In this document: positions 24,111 through 33,324 of the stretch, piece by piece | Layout: the number at the start of each line of letters is the position of its first letter | Numbering within the stretch: the stretch's first letter is position 1 | Origin: an uncultured Lachnospiraceae bacterium | Lineage (GTDB): Bacteria; Bacillota; Clostridia; Lachnospirales; Lachnospiraceae | Direction: 5' to 3' | DNA length: 64,000 nt | Assembly (NCBI GenBank): GCA_910584845.1 | Contig: CAJUDH010000004.1 | Coordinates: forward strand, 54,332-118,331 | Translations under genes and position numbers: made by a program | Notes under the pieces: generated by a model | What the model was told of the DNA's origin: nothing | The model's database searches: none | Seen by the model: only the letters and a program-made list of their open reading frames with translations

Positions 24111-25059
24111 AGAGAGAATGAAATCATTTTACGGGAAATTTGCAACTCCAGTCGACGTATTTTTAAAATTCTGCGTAAGCCTTGCAGCGCTTATTTTGCT
24201 GAACGGGAACATGGGGTATCTGGCCCAGCTGGAAAATCCGCTGATAATGGCGGGGCTGGCGCTGATATGTGGCTTTTTACCTTATGGGGCCATCAGCATC
24301 CTGATGGGGATATTGCTGCTGTGGAATGTTTACACAGTGTCTTTTGAACTTGCTTTACTGACCGGGATATTTTTGGTTTTGGTAGCATTGCTTTATTATG
24401 GCTTACAGCCCAGGGACAGCTACTGGCTGATTTTGACCCCTATCGCATTTGCATTGAAAGTCCCTTTTTTGATCCCTTTGCTGGCAGGGCTGTCTGGCGG
24501 TTTGAACGGGGTAGTCCCGGTCAGCTGCGGCGTTGCGGTACATTATATTATTATGTATGTAAAGCAGAATGCGGGGGTACTGACCAATGATGCTTCCGTG
24601 GATATTACGGAAAAATACGTGCAGATGATACGGGTCCTGATATCGAACCAGACCATGCTGGTGATGGTTGCCATGTGTGCGGTGGGGATTCTTGCCGTAT
24701 ACCTGCTGCGGATCCTTTCCATAGATTATGCCTGGATTTTAGCCATTGTCATGGGAAGCGTGGCCCAGATGGCAGTGGTGCTTATGGGGGACTATTTATA
24801 TGACGTACAGGTGCCCTTGCAGGAGCTGATTATCGGTTTTACCGTTTCCCTGGTGATTGCCGGCCTGTATCATTTTTTTGTGTTTGCGGTAGATTACAGC
24901 AGGACAGAATATACCCAATTTGAAGACGACGATTATGTTTATTATGTTAAAGCGGTTCCGAAAGTGGTAGTGACCAAATCGGATGTCCGGGTCCAAAGGA
25001 TCAATGACCCCAAGAAAACGCATCGAAGTGGACGTCGGGAAAGTGAGGCGGGATTATGA
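24088..25059 (+). CDS. Multi-TM membrane protein in the cdaA operon
   Basis: A 323-residue polytopic membrane protein that I cannot place in a named family. About nine hydrophobic segments occupy residues ~25-275, followed by a soluble tail rich in acidic then basic residues (EDDDYVYYVKAVPKVV near 285-300). The start at 24088 follows GGAGGGGGG; an earlier in-frame start at 24040 lies deep inside the upstream gene. Its TGA overlaps the cdaA ATG (ATGA at 25056-25059), so translation of the synthase is coupled to it. That tight coupling suggests a structural or regulatory role for CdaA, by inference. Confidence 0.72.
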   Translation: MIVLLELKERMKSFYGKFATPVDVFLKFCVSLAALILLNGNMGYLAQLENPLIMAGLALICGFLPYGAISILMGILLLWNVYTVSFELALLTGIFLVLVALLYYGLQPRDSYWLILTPIAFALKVPFLIPLLAGLSGGLNGVVPVSCGVAVHYIIMYVKQNAGVLTNDASVDITEKYVQMIRVLISNQTMLVMVAMCAVGILAVYLLRILSIDYAWILAIVMGSVAQMAVVLMGDYLYDVQVPLQELIIGFTVSLVIAGLYHFFVFAVDYSRTEYTQFEDDDYVYYVKAVPKVVVTKSDVRVQRINDPKKTHRSGRRESEAGL

Positions 25060-25946
25060 CGGGTATCTTTCAGATAGAGGACCTATGGCGCGTATTGCAG
25101 TCCTGGCTTTCCTTTATGCCGAGAATAACCCTGACTAATATTTTTGAAATTGCCATTATAGCATTTTTGGTATATGAAATCTTATACTGGATCAAAAATA
25201 CCCGGGCCTGGATTTTGCTCCGGGGATTGCTGGTGATCGGATTTTTCGTAGCCATTGCGGCGATTCTCCATTTGAATACCATTTTGTGGATATTGGAGAA
25301 GACCACGGCTATTGCAGTGACTGCGCTGATTATTATTTTTCAGCCGGAACTGCGCAGAGTGTTGGAACAGCTGGGCAGCCAGAGCCTGATTTCGGATATC
25401 CTGGCTTTTGATGACAGCAAGAATGTCCAAGGTTTTACAGAGAAGACGGCAAACGAGGTCGTAAAGGCGACTTTTGAGATGGCAAAGGTGAAAACCGGCG
25501 CATTGATTGTGATTGAACGGAACATGCCGTTGAAGGAGATTGAGCGCACGGGCATAGAGATTAACGGCTTGGTTTCCAGCCAGCTGTTGATTAATATTTT
25601 TGAACATAACACGCCTCTGCATGACGGGGCGGTAGTCATCCGGGGGAACCGGGTGACGGCGGCTACCTGCTATTTACCCCTTACGGATAATATGATGATC
25701 AGCAAAGACTTAGGCACCAGGCATCGGGCAGCCGTGGGCATCAGCGAAGTGACGGACAGCCTGACCATAGTGGTTTCCGAAGAAACCGGGCGGGTATCCG
25801 TGGTGGAAGGCGGCATGCTCCGTAGGGTCAGTGACGGGGAGGCTTTGCGCAAAGAGCTGGGGCAAATTGAGAAACAGGAAGAACCCGGGGGGACCCGGTT
25901 TAAGATTTTGAAGGGAATAAGGAAGAATGAAAGAAAGACTGATTAA
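25056..25946 (+). CDS. cdaA: Diadenylate cyclase CdaA
   Basis: A 296-residue membrane-bound enzyme that condenses two ATP into cyclic di-AMP. Three N-terminal membrane helices (~20-95) precede the DAC domain, whose catalytic DGA motif (DGAVVIRG) and RHR motif (GTRHRAAVG) are both intact. C-di-AMP controls potassium and osmolyte transport and cell-wall homeostasis in Firmicutes. The gene overlaps the upstream membrane gene by 4 bp and the downstream YbbR gene by 20 bp, giving the usual cdaA-cdaR pairing. The commonly linked glmM is not next here. A receptor for the product lies at 38313-38648. Confidence 0.95.
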   Translation: MTGIFQIEDLWRVLQSWLSFMPRITLTNIFEIAIIAFLVYEILYWIKNTRAWILLRGLLVIGFFVAIAAILHLNTILWILEKTTAIAVTALIIIFQPELRRVLEQLGSQSLISDILAFDDSKNVQGFTEKTANEVVKATFEMAKVKTGALIVIERNMPLKEIERTGIEINGLVSSQLLINIFEHNTPLHDGAVVIRGNRVTAATCYLPLTDNMMISKDLGTRHRAAVGISEVTDSLTIVVSEETGRVSVVEGGMLRRVSDGEALRKELGQIEKQEEPGGTRFKILKGIRKNERKTD

Positions 25947-27345
25947 TAATCTGGGGCTGAAGGTTCTTTCTATCTTTTTGGCGTTTTTTATTTGGCTTGT
26001 AGTCGTAAACGTTTCCAACCCCCTGGTCAGCAGCAGCAGGGAGGTGCCCTTGGAAATTGAGAACGATCAGGTTCTGACTGTTGCCCGCCGGGCTTATGAA
26101 ATCGGCGGGAAAAGCACGGTAACGGTAACTTTTGACATCCATACCCGGGATGAATATAAGATACGGGCATCGGATTTTCGTGCCTATGTTGATTTGTCAG
26201 AACTTTACGACGTGACCGGTTCGGTGCCGGTAAAGGTAGAAGTGCTGAACCATCATGACATTTATAAAAACGTTTCATCTAAGCCAGGGGTTGTCCGGGT
26301 GAAGACGGAAGAGCTGCAAATAAAGCCTTTTGACCTAAAAGTAGATACTGAGGGGAAAGCGGAAGACGGTTATGCGCTTAACGGCATTACCCTTTCCCCG
26401 GAGACGGTAAACGTGGAAGGCCCTATCTCTCAGGTAAGGCTTATTAACCATGTAGGCGTGAAGGTCAATATTGACGGCTTAAGCGGGGATGACCAGGGCC
26501 ATGCCAAACCGGTGTTTTATGACGCCAATGGCGCGGAGCTGGAGGTGGACGAGAGGGTTCACACGGATGTGGACGATTCCGGGGTTGAGTACCATGTATT
26601 TATCAATAAGGTGAAAGAGCTGTCCCTGGATTTTGAAATTTCAGGGGAAGTGGCGCCGGGCTATCAATATACCGGCGTAGAGTGCAGCAAGCGGAGCGTG
26701 TCGGTAATGGGCATGAAATCCAGTTTGGCAGCTTTGAACACCATTGTGATCCCGGCTTCCGCCCTGAATTTGGACGGGGCTAGGCAGGACCGGCAGATAA
26801 CCGTGGATATCCGCGACTTTTTGCCGGAAGGGGTGGAGATTGTGGAATCCGATACCCCTGTGGTAGATGTACTGTTGAAAGTGGAGCCTTTGGTCAGTAA
26901 GACATTAGGGCTGACCCTGGATGATGTGGTTTTGGAGGGGAAGTCGGATGATTTGGAATACCAGCTGGTGCCGTCGCAGGTGGAAGTAACCGTGCGGGGG
27001 CTGCAGGAAGACCTGGATAAGCTGGACAAAAAAGACCTTAAGGCCTCCCTTAACTTGACAGGGCTTTCAGCCGGTATCCACGCAGGGAATTTGATATTGG
27101 GAAGCAGCCATATTTATACCGTCGTTTCCCAGTCGCCTTTCCAAATCCAGGTGGATTCCCATAGCCCCGTAGTGGAAGGGGGCACCCAGCCATCAGACGG
27201 CGGCACAAGCGGGGAAAATACGGAAGGCAGCAGCGTGGCCGTTTCTCCGGAAGAAAAACCCAGTGGGGCAGAAACGGGGCATGCAGTGGAAGCAGGGGCG
27301 GCCCCGGAACCGGCGTCTGGCACTTCTGCCGGTGACGGACAGTAG
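25927..27345 (+). CDS. cdaR: YbbR-domain protein, CdaR-like regulator of CdaA
   Basis: A 472-residue protein with one N-terminal membrane helix (~8-27, LGLKVLSIFLAFFIWLVV) and an extracytoplasmic part containing about four YbbR repeats (~35-400). A Ser/Gly/Glu-rich low-complexity tail of ~65 residues follows. In B. subtilis and Listeria CdaR binds and modulates CdaA in the membrane. The same gene order here supports that role. The start overlaps cdaA by 20 bp. The disordered tail is an addition to the core family and may reach into the wall. The symbol is given by synteny. Confidence 0.85.
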   Translation: MKERLINNLGLKVLSIFLAFFIWLVVVNVSNPLVSSSREVPLEIENDQVLTVARRAYEIGGKSTVTVTFDIHTRDEYKIRASDFRAYVDLSELYDVTGSVPVKVEVLNHHDIYKNVSSKPGVVRVKTEELQIKPFDLKVDTEGKAEDGYALNGITLSPETVNVEGPISQVRLINHVGVKVNIDGLSGDDQGHAKPVFYDANGAELEVDERVHTDVDDSGVEYHVFINKVKELSLDFEISGEVAPGYQYTGVECSKRSVSVMGMKSSLAALNTIVIPASALNLDGARQDRQITVDIRDFLPEGVEIVESDTPVVDVLLKVEPLVSKTLGLTLDDVVLEGKSDDLEYQLVPSQVEVTVRGLQEDLDKLDKKDLKASLNLTGLSAGIHAGNLILGSSHIYTVVSQSPFQIQVDSHSPVVEGGTQPSDGGTSGENTEGSSVAVSPEEKPSGAETGHAVEAGAAPEPASGTSAGDGQ

Positions 27346-27372
27346 CAAACAGACAACAAGGGGGAGATAAAG

Positions 27373-27636
27373 TTGGTTAGCAAGAGCATAAAGATAAAAA
27401 ATGCGTCCGGCCTTCATCTGCGGCCTACGGGAATGTTATGTAATGAAGCAATAAAATATCAGTCTTCTGTTAAGTTCCGTTTCCATAATGACCTGACAAA
27501 TGCCAAAAGCGTACTGAGCGTGTTAGGGGCCTGTATCAAATGCGGGGACGAGATCGAGTTTATCTGCGAGGGGGCAGACGAAAAAGAGGCGCTTGACGCT
27601 ATGGTCCGCCTGGTAGAGGGCGGATTGGGGGAGTAA
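27373..27636 (+). CDS. ptsH: HPr-family phosphocarrier protein
   Basis: An 87-residue protein of HPr length. His15 lies in SGLHLRPTG, where enzyme I would phosphorylate it, and Ser46 lies in NAKSVLSVLG, the HPr-kinase site used in Firmicute catabolite control. Residues around His15 differ from the usual GLHARPA, and Cys occurs at several positions, so this could be either the main HPr or a divergent copy. It starts with TTG behind GGGGGAG. Enzyme I lies 93 bp downstream, which supports a real PTS role. The gene directly follows the cdaR-like gene. Confidence 0.85.
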   Translation: MVSKSIKIKNASGLHLRPTGMLCNEAIKYQSSVKFRFHNDLTNAKSVLSVLGACIKCGDEIEFICEGADEKEALDAMVRLVEGGLGE

Positions 27637-27729
27637 CAGGGTTGATGGGATGACATGCCGGATTATAGGGATAGCCGGAAGGCTATTTGGGCATGTTTCA
27701 CATAAATCATTAATAAGGAGGAGAAACAG

Positions 27730-29445
27730 ATGTATAAGGGAACAAATGCTTCTTCTGGCATTGGTATTGGAACAGCCGTCATTGTTGAAGAGGCAGAACT
27801 GGTTATTGAAAAGAAGTCCATCGCAGATGCGGCGGCTGAGGTCCAGCGTTTTAGGGGGGCGTTGGATAAGACCATGAAAGACACGGAAGCGTTGGCGGCA
27901 GATTTGGCCACCAGGGTAGGGGAAAAAGAGGCAGAAATCCTTCAGGGCCATATTATGCTTTTGCAAGATCCGGCGCTGACCGGAGAAATTGAAAATACCA
28001 TCAACGGGGAAAATATCTGCAGTGAATTTGCCGTGGAAATGGTCTGTACCATGTATGCCAATGTATTTGCAGGCATGGACGATGAGCTGATGCAGCAGAG
28101 GGCTACCGATATGCGGGACCTAAAAACCCGGATACAGAGGGTGCTTTTGGATGCGGAATCCGTAGACATCGCCTCTTTGCCCGAGGGGAGCATTTTGGTT
28201 GCCAAAGATTTGACCCCGTCTATGACAGCGGGCATTAACCCGAAGAACGTTACGGGGATCGTAACGGAACTTGGCGGCAAGACTTCCCACAGCGCCATAT
28301 TGGCCCGGGCATTGGAGATCCCTGCCGTGGTTGCCGTGGCAGGCTTCCTAAAACATGTGAAAAACGGGGATTCGGTAATCCTTGACGGGGATCAGGGGGT
28401 AGTCTATGTCAACCCGGAAGATTCCGTTATGAAAGAATATTCGGAGAAACGAGACGCCTTTTTGGCAGCCAAAAAAGAGCTGGAAAAATACATCGGCATG
28501 CCCACGGTTACCAAAGACGGGGTCAAGCTGGAACTGGTGGCGAATATAGGAAAGCCGGCTGACGTAGACAAGGTGCTTCAATATGACGGGGAAGGCGTGG
28601 GCCTGTTCCGTACGGAATTCTTGTTTATGGACCGGAATTCCATGCCTACAGAGGAAGAACAGTTTGAGGCCTATAAGAAAGTAGCGGAAGCGTTGAAAGG
28701 CAAACCGGTAATTATCCGTACCTTGGATATTGGCGGCGACAAAGAGATTCCCTATATGGGCCTTAAGAAGGACGAGAATCCATTTTTAGGCTATCGGGCA
28801 ATCCGCCTTTGCCTGGACCGTAAAGAGGATATTTATAAACCCCAGCTCCGGGCATTGCTCCGCGCCAGCGCTTTTGGCAATATAAAAATTATGATCCCGC
28901 TGGTAACTTGTATTGACGAGTACCGTGAGGCGAAAATGCTCATCAATGAACTAATGCTGGAATTGGACCGGAAGGATGTGGATTATAATAAGGACATCCA
29001 GGTTGGCATTATGGTGGAGACGGCGGCGGCTTCCTTAATTGCAGATATTTTTGCCAAGGAAGTAGACTTTTTCAGTATTGGCACCAATGACCTGACACAG
29101 TATACCATGTCCGTTGACCGCGGGAACGATAAAATTTCCTACTTGTATTCTACGTTTAATCCGGCAGTGCTGCGCAGTATTAAGCGGATCATTACTTGTG
29201 CCCGGGAAGCCGGGATTATGGTTGGCATGTGCGGCGAAGCAGCCAGCGACCCAATGATGATCCCGCTGCTGCTGGCCTTTGGGTTAAATGAGTTTAGCAT
29301 GAGCGCCTCTGCCATTCTGTCTTCCAGAAAGCTGATTACCAGCTTGAGTGTAGAGGAGCTTCAGGCGGTGGCTGATAAGGCCATGAGTTTTGCCACTACG
29401 AAAGAAGTGGAAGATTATATGCATGATTTTGTGAATGGGCTGTAA
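27730..29445 (+). CDS. ptsI: PTS enzyme I (phosphoenolpyruvate-protein phosphotransferase)
   Basis: A 571-residue enzyme that takes phosphate from PEP and passes it to HPr, energising all PTS sugar uptake. The phosphorylated His187 lies in GGKTSHSAIL. The PEP-binding barrel contains LFRTEFLFM and RTLDIGGDKE, and the catalytic Cys501 in GMCGEAA is present. Length and domain order match the family. AAGGAGG precedes the ATG. It pairs with the HPr gene upstream. A strong hairpin follows at 29496-29523. Confidence 0.96.
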   Translation: MYKGTNASSGIGIGTAVIVEEAELVIEKKSIADAAAEVQRFRGALDKTMKDTEALAADLATRVGEKEAEILQGHIMLLQDPALTGEIENTINGENICSEFAVEMVCTMYANVFAGMDDELMQQRATDMRDLKTRIQRVLLDAESVDIASLPEGSILVAKDLTPSMTAGINPKNVTGIVTELGGKTSHSAILARALEIPAVVAVAGFLKHVKNGDSVILDGDQGVVYVNPEDSVMKEYSEKRDAFLAAKKELEKYIGMPTVTKDGVKLELVANIGKPADVDKVLQYDGEGVGLFRTEFLFMDRNSMPTEEEQFEAYKKVAEALKGKPVIIRTLDIGGDKEIPYMGLKKDENPFLGYRAIRLCLDRKEDIYKPQLRALLRASAFGNIKIMIPLVTCIDEYREAKMLINELMLELDRKDVDYNKDIQVGIMVETAAASLIADIFAKEVDFFSIGTNDLTQYTMSVDRGNDKISYLYSTFNPAVLRSIKRIITCAREAGIMVGMCGEAASDPMMIPLLLAFGLNEFSMSASAILSSRKLITSLSVEELQAVADKAMSFATTKEVEDYMHDFVNGL

Positions 29446-29495
29446 CAGGGCCTTATATTACGGGTTAGTACGGTTATCCGCTGATGTGGATGTTT

Positions 29496-29526
29496 TGGCT
29501 GCCACGTGGAAATGTGGCAGCCATTT
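29496..29526 (+). terminator. Hairpin after ptsI
   Basis: TGGCTGCCAC (29496-29505) pairs perfectly with GTGGCAGCCA (29514-29523) around an 8-nt loop, followed by only three T. Likely a terminator or a transcript-end hairpin. Confidence 0.6.
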
Positions 29527-29612
29527 CCGCAGTTAATGTCCGCCCGGCATTTTATTTGGGGTATGTGCGGAACGGTATTAAGATTGATACATGTGCCAGG
29601 GCGAAGAATAGG

Positions 29613-30914
29613 ATGGAAGATGACATGGTTGCATATTTAATCAGTTATGTGGTAAGCTTTCTCCTGGCCAGGGGAGGCCATAATTATCTGTCCGGGGCTG
29701 TCCTTTTATTGGCAGCTTTGTGGCTTTATGCCCGGGACTATTGGAATACAAAGAATTTGATCCATTTAAGGGGGCTGTTTTCCCTGTTCTGGATTGGAGG
29801 GCAGGCGTTGGCATGCCTAAAACTGAGCTGGCTGCAGGGGCAATGGTCATGGATAACATGGCTTTGCTTTGCATTGGCATACATGGGCTTTTGGACTGTG
29901 TTTGAAACCCTTTGCCAGATTTACGGGGCGGGCTATGACAGCCATATTAGGTGGAGAAAATTTACCGGCAACCCCAAACCTATTTTCCATATTATCTGTA
30001 TGCTTACGGCTGTTTCCGTAGTTATGTTTACCCTGGAGGCGGTGGTATTGGGGTATGTGCCGCTGTTTATACGGGGAGTCCCCCATGCATATTCGGAGTT
30101 CCATCTGACGGGAGTCCATTATCTGACTATATCCTGTGTGCTGGTGCCATCTTTATCTGTTTTATATTTCCATATGGAAGGCGGGAGAGGCAGTGAAAGA
30201 AGGGAACTGGCTACCGCCTTTATGACATTGGTTGCCCTGGCGATCCCTATTCTTTGTGTATCCCGTTTTCAATTTGTGTTTGGGGCCTTGTTGGCTGGCC
30301 TCGTTTTTATTTCATTGCAAAGGCGGTTCAGCCCATGGCTCCTTTTTGGGTTTTTGCTGTTTGTTATTCCGGTCTATTTGATATTGTCTGTGGCCAGGAG
30401 CCACGATGTGGAATACCTAAACGGGATCTTTGAGATGAAATATGCAAAAATGCCGATTTTTATAACACAGCCATATATGTATATTGCCAACAATTATGAT
30501 AATTTTAATTGCCTGGTGGAAGTTTTGCCGGAACATAGCTTTGGCCTTCGGGGGCTGTTCCCCCTATGGGCGTTGACCGGGTTAAAATTCAAATTCCCCC
30601 AATTAATTAATTTCCCCATATATGTGGATAAAGAAGAGCTGACTACTTTAACGATGTTTTATGATGCCTATTATGATTTTGGCTGGGTGGGGGTGCTTTT
30701 CTTTTCCTGCCTGCTGGGGCTGGCCGCCTATGTGCTATCCGTGAAGCTTAGGGAAATGCGCAACCCGGTCGGTTATCTGCTATATGCCCAGATGGCCGCT
30801 TACTTGATGTTATCTTTTTTCACCACCTGGTTCAGCAACACTACCACGTGGTTTTACCTGATTTTGACTGGCTTGATGGCAGTTTATTACCATGCCAACG
30901 AGCACCGGAGATGA
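29613..30914 (+). CDS. O-antigen/oligosaccharide polymerase-like membrane protein
   Basis: A 433-residue polytopic membrane protein with ten or more hydrophobic segments and a larger polar loop at about 285-350 (RSHDVEYLNGIFEMKYAK). This arrangement, with a GVLFFSCLLGLAAY helix near the C-terminus, resembles Wzy-type oligosaccharide repeat-unit polymerases. I saw no sequence-specific catalytic motif, so the call is tentative. The start could be 29613 or 29625; the earlier was kept because AATAGG lies just before it. The upstream open frame to 29484 includes the ptsI hairpin and is not coding. No other glycan genes are next to it, so it appears as an orphan. Confidence 0.6.
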   Translation: MEDDMVAYLISYVVSFLLARGGHNYLSGAVLLLAALWLYARDYWNTKNLIHLRGLFSLFWIGGQALACLKLSWLQGQWSWITWLCFALAYMGFWTVFETLCQIYGAGYDSHIRWRKFTGNPKPIFHIICMLTAVSVVMFTLEAVVLGYVPLFIRGVPHAYSEFHLTGVHYLTISCVLVPSLSVLYFHMEGGRGSERRELATAFMTLVALAIPILCVSRFQFVFGALLAGLVFISLQRRFSPWLLFGFLLFVIPVYLILSVARSHDVEYLNGIFEMKYAKMPIFITQPYMYIANNYDNFNCLVEVLPEHSFGLRGLFPLWALTGLKFKFPQLINFPIYVDKEELTTLTMFYDAYYDFGWVGVLFFSCLLGLAAYVLSVKLREMRNPVGYLLYAQMAAYLMLSFFTTWFSNTTTWFYLILTGLMAVYYHANEHRR

Positions 30915-31008
30915 GGGGGTTGGCATTTTTGAATGTTCATACATGGTATCGGGGGCGTTTAAGGTTGGGCTGCGGTAAAATGAAGGGCATAACAAGGAGA
31001 TTACAGAC

Positions 31009-32232
31009 ATGATTTCAGAGAAAATGAAGCCAATGGTAGAAAACAATTCGGTTATCCGGGTGATGTTTGAGGAGGGAAAACGCCTTTCCGCCCTGTACGG
31101 GGCGGAGAATGTGTATGATTTTAGTTTGGGGAACCCCAATGTGCCGGCGCCGGATGCGGTGAAAGAATCCATCCTGGAAGTTTTGGATCAGGAGGAATCC
31201 ACGTTTGTCCACGGCTATATGAGCAATGCCGGTTACGAAGACGTGCGGGAGGCCGTAGCCCAGTCCCTAAACCGGCGTTTCGGGACGGATTTTGGCTACC
31301 AGAATATTTTGATGACCGTGGGGGCAGCCAGCGGGCTCAACGTGATTTTAAAGACCATCCTGGATCCGGGCGACGAGGTAATGGTGTTTGCCCCGTTTTT
31401 TTTGGAATATGGGAATTATGTGCGCAATTATGACGGGAAATTGGTGGTTGTTTCCCCTAATACGTCGGATTTTCAGCCCAACCTTCAGGAGTTTGAGGAA
31501 AAAATCACAGCCAAGACCCGGGCAGTCATTATTAATTCCCCTAATAACCCTACAGGCGTGGTTTATTCCAGCCAGACATTACATGCCCTGGCAAATATTT
31601 TGCGGGAAAAAGAAAAGGCGCTGGGCAGGGAGATCCTGCTGATTTCGGACGAGCCTTACCGGGAGCTGGCCTATGACGGTGTCGAAGTGCCTTATGTGAC
31701 AAAATATTACGGCAACTCTGTGGTATGCTATTCCTATAGCAAATCCTTATCTTTGCCCGGAGAGCGGATCGGCTACCTGGTGATTCCAAGCCAGCTGAAA
31801 GACAGCGGGGATGTAACCGTGGCGGCTGCCATTGCCAACCGGGTGTTAGGCAGCGTAAATGCGCCGTCCCTGATGCAGCGGGTGATCAAACGCTGTATTG
31901 AAAAAGATGTTTCCGTAAATCTGGAAGCATATGATAAAAACAGGAATTTACTGTATCAAGGTTTACAGGAATGCGGTTTTACCTGTATCAAGCCGGAAGG
32001 GGCTTTTTACCTTTTTGTAAAATCCCCAGTTGAGGACGAAAAGGAATTTTGTGCAAAAGCCCAAACACACAACCTTTTGCTGGTGCCGGGAAGTTCCTTT
32101 GCCTGCCCCGGGTATGTAAGGATTGCTTATTGCGTTTCTTATGGGCAGATTGAACGCTCCTTGCCTGCTTTCCGGGCGTTGGCACAGGAGTACGGGCTGA
32201 AATCGAAGGGGAAGCCGGGACTGGGAAAGTAA
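31009..32232 (+). CDS. Pyridoxal-phosphate aminotransferase (class I/II)
   Basis: A 407-residue cytoplasmic aminotransferase of the aspartate aminotransferase superfamily. The PLP-binding Lys lies in SYSKSLSLPGERIGYL, the Asp in ISDEPYREL, and the substrate-binding Asn in NSPNNPTGVVY. The C-terminal small domain has the usual VRIAYC strand. The amino-acid specificity cannot be assigned by eye. AAGGAGATT precedes the ATG. It is followed 18 bp later by hisC, a second enzyme of the same superfamily, so the two are probably co-transcribed. Confidence 0.9.
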   Translation: MISEKMKPMVENNSVIRVMFEEGKRLSALYGAENVYDFSLGNPNVPAPDAVKESILEVLDQEESTFVHGYMSNAGYEDVREAVAQSLNRRFGTDFGYQNILMTVGAASGLNVILKTILDPGDEVMVFAPFFLEYGNYVRNYDGKLVVVSPNTSDFQPNLQEFEEKITAKTRAVIINSPNNPTGVVYSSQTLHALANILREKEKALGREILLISDEPYRELAYDGVEVPYVTKYYGNSVVCYSYSKSLSLPGERIGYLVIPSQLKDSGDVTVAAAIANRVLGSVNAPSLMQRVIKRCIEKDVSVNLEAYDKNRNLLYQGLQECGFTCIKPEGAFYLFVKSPVEDEKEFCAKAQTHNLLLVPGSSFACPGYVRIAYCVSYGQIERSLPAFRALAQEYGLKSKGKPGLGK

Positions 32233-32250
32233 GGTGAGGAGGAAGAGGAT

Positions 32251-33306
32251 ATGAAGCTCTGGGAGGAAAACATAAGGAGGGTGGTTCCCTACACGCCGGG
32301 GGAACAGCCGGCAGGGGAAAGCATTATAAAGCTGAATACCAATGAAAACCCATACCCTCCGGCTTTAGGGGTGAAAAAGGCAATGCAGGATATGGATGCA
32401 GGCCGGCTTAGGAAATATCCGGACCCGGCGGCCCAATCCCTGGTTGGGTGCCTGGCTGATTATTATGGCGTAGGCCAAGACCAGGTTTTTGTGGGGGTTG
32501 GTTCCGACGACGTCCTTGCCACGGCGTTTTTGACTTTTTTCCATTCCGGAAAGCCTGTTTTGTTTCCGGATATTAGCTATTCTTTTTATCCGGTGTGGGC
32601 GGACCTTTTTAGGATCCCCTATGAAACGCCGGCGCTGGACGAAAGTTTTGGCATCCGGGCAGAGGACTACTATAAAAGCAACGGGGGTGTAGTCTTCCCC
32701 AACCCCAACGCCCCCACCGGGCTTTTCCTGCCCCTTAGCCAGGTGGAAGAGATCCTGCGGCATAATCAGGATGCGGTTGTGGTGGTAGACGAGGCGTATA
32801 TTGATTTTGGCGGCACGTCGGCTGTGGGGCTGACCCGCCGGTATGAGAACTTGTTGGTGGTGCAGACTTTCAGCAAATCCCGTTCCTTGGCCGGGCTGCG
32901 GATCGGTTTTGCCATAGGCCATAAAGATTTGATCCGCGCCCTTAACGATGTGAAATATTCTTATAATTCGTATACCATGAATATCCCTTCCCTGATCCTG
33001 GGGGTGGAGGCAGTGAAAGATGAGGCATATTTTTGCGGGACTTTGGAGAAAATCATGGCGACCAGGGAACGGGCCAAGGCACGGTTGAAGGGACTGGGGT
33101 TTTCTTTTCCGGATTCCCAGGCCAATTTTATATTTGCCAGCCATAAACAGGCACCGGCCGGGGAGCTTTTTCAGGCGTTGCGGGAAAACCAGATTTATGT
33201 AAGGTACTTTAAACAGCCGCGGCTGGAAAACTATTTGAGGATTACCATTGGTACAGACGAGGAGATGGATAAGCTGTTTGCTTTTCTTGAAAGTTACCTA
33301 AAATGA
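32251..33306 (+). CDS. hisC: Histidinol-phosphate aminotransferase
   Basis: A 351-residue PLP enzyme that transaminates imidazole-acetol phosphate in histidine synthesis; some homologues also serve aromatic amino acids. The family start IKLNTNENPYPP, the NPNAPTG motif, DEAYIDF, and the PLP-lysine segment TFSKSRSLAGLRIGF are all present. The length is standard. AGGAGGAAGAGG lies upstream. It sits next to another aminotransferase instead of a his operon, so a broader substrate range or a cobC-like role cannot be excluded, though the motifs favour HisC. Confidence 0.88.
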   Translation: MKLWEENIRRVVPYTPGEQPAGESIIKLNTNENPYPPALGVKKAMQDMDAGRLRKYPDPAAQSLVGCLADYYGVGQDQVFVGVGSDDVLATAFLTFFHSGKPVLFPDISYSFYPVWADLFRIPYETPALDESFGIRAEDYYKSNGGVVFPNPNAPTGLFLPLSQVEEILRHNQDAVVVVDEAYIDFGGTSAVGLTRRYENLLVVQTFSKSRSLAGLRIGFAIGHKDLIRALNDVKYSYNSYTMNIPSLILGVEAVKDEAYFCGTLEKIMATRERAKARLKGLGFSFPDSQANFIFASHKQAPAGELFQALRENQIYVRYFKQPRLENYLRITIGTDEEMDKLFAFLESYLK

Positions 33307-33324
33307 GTGTAAAGCAGGTGGGTG

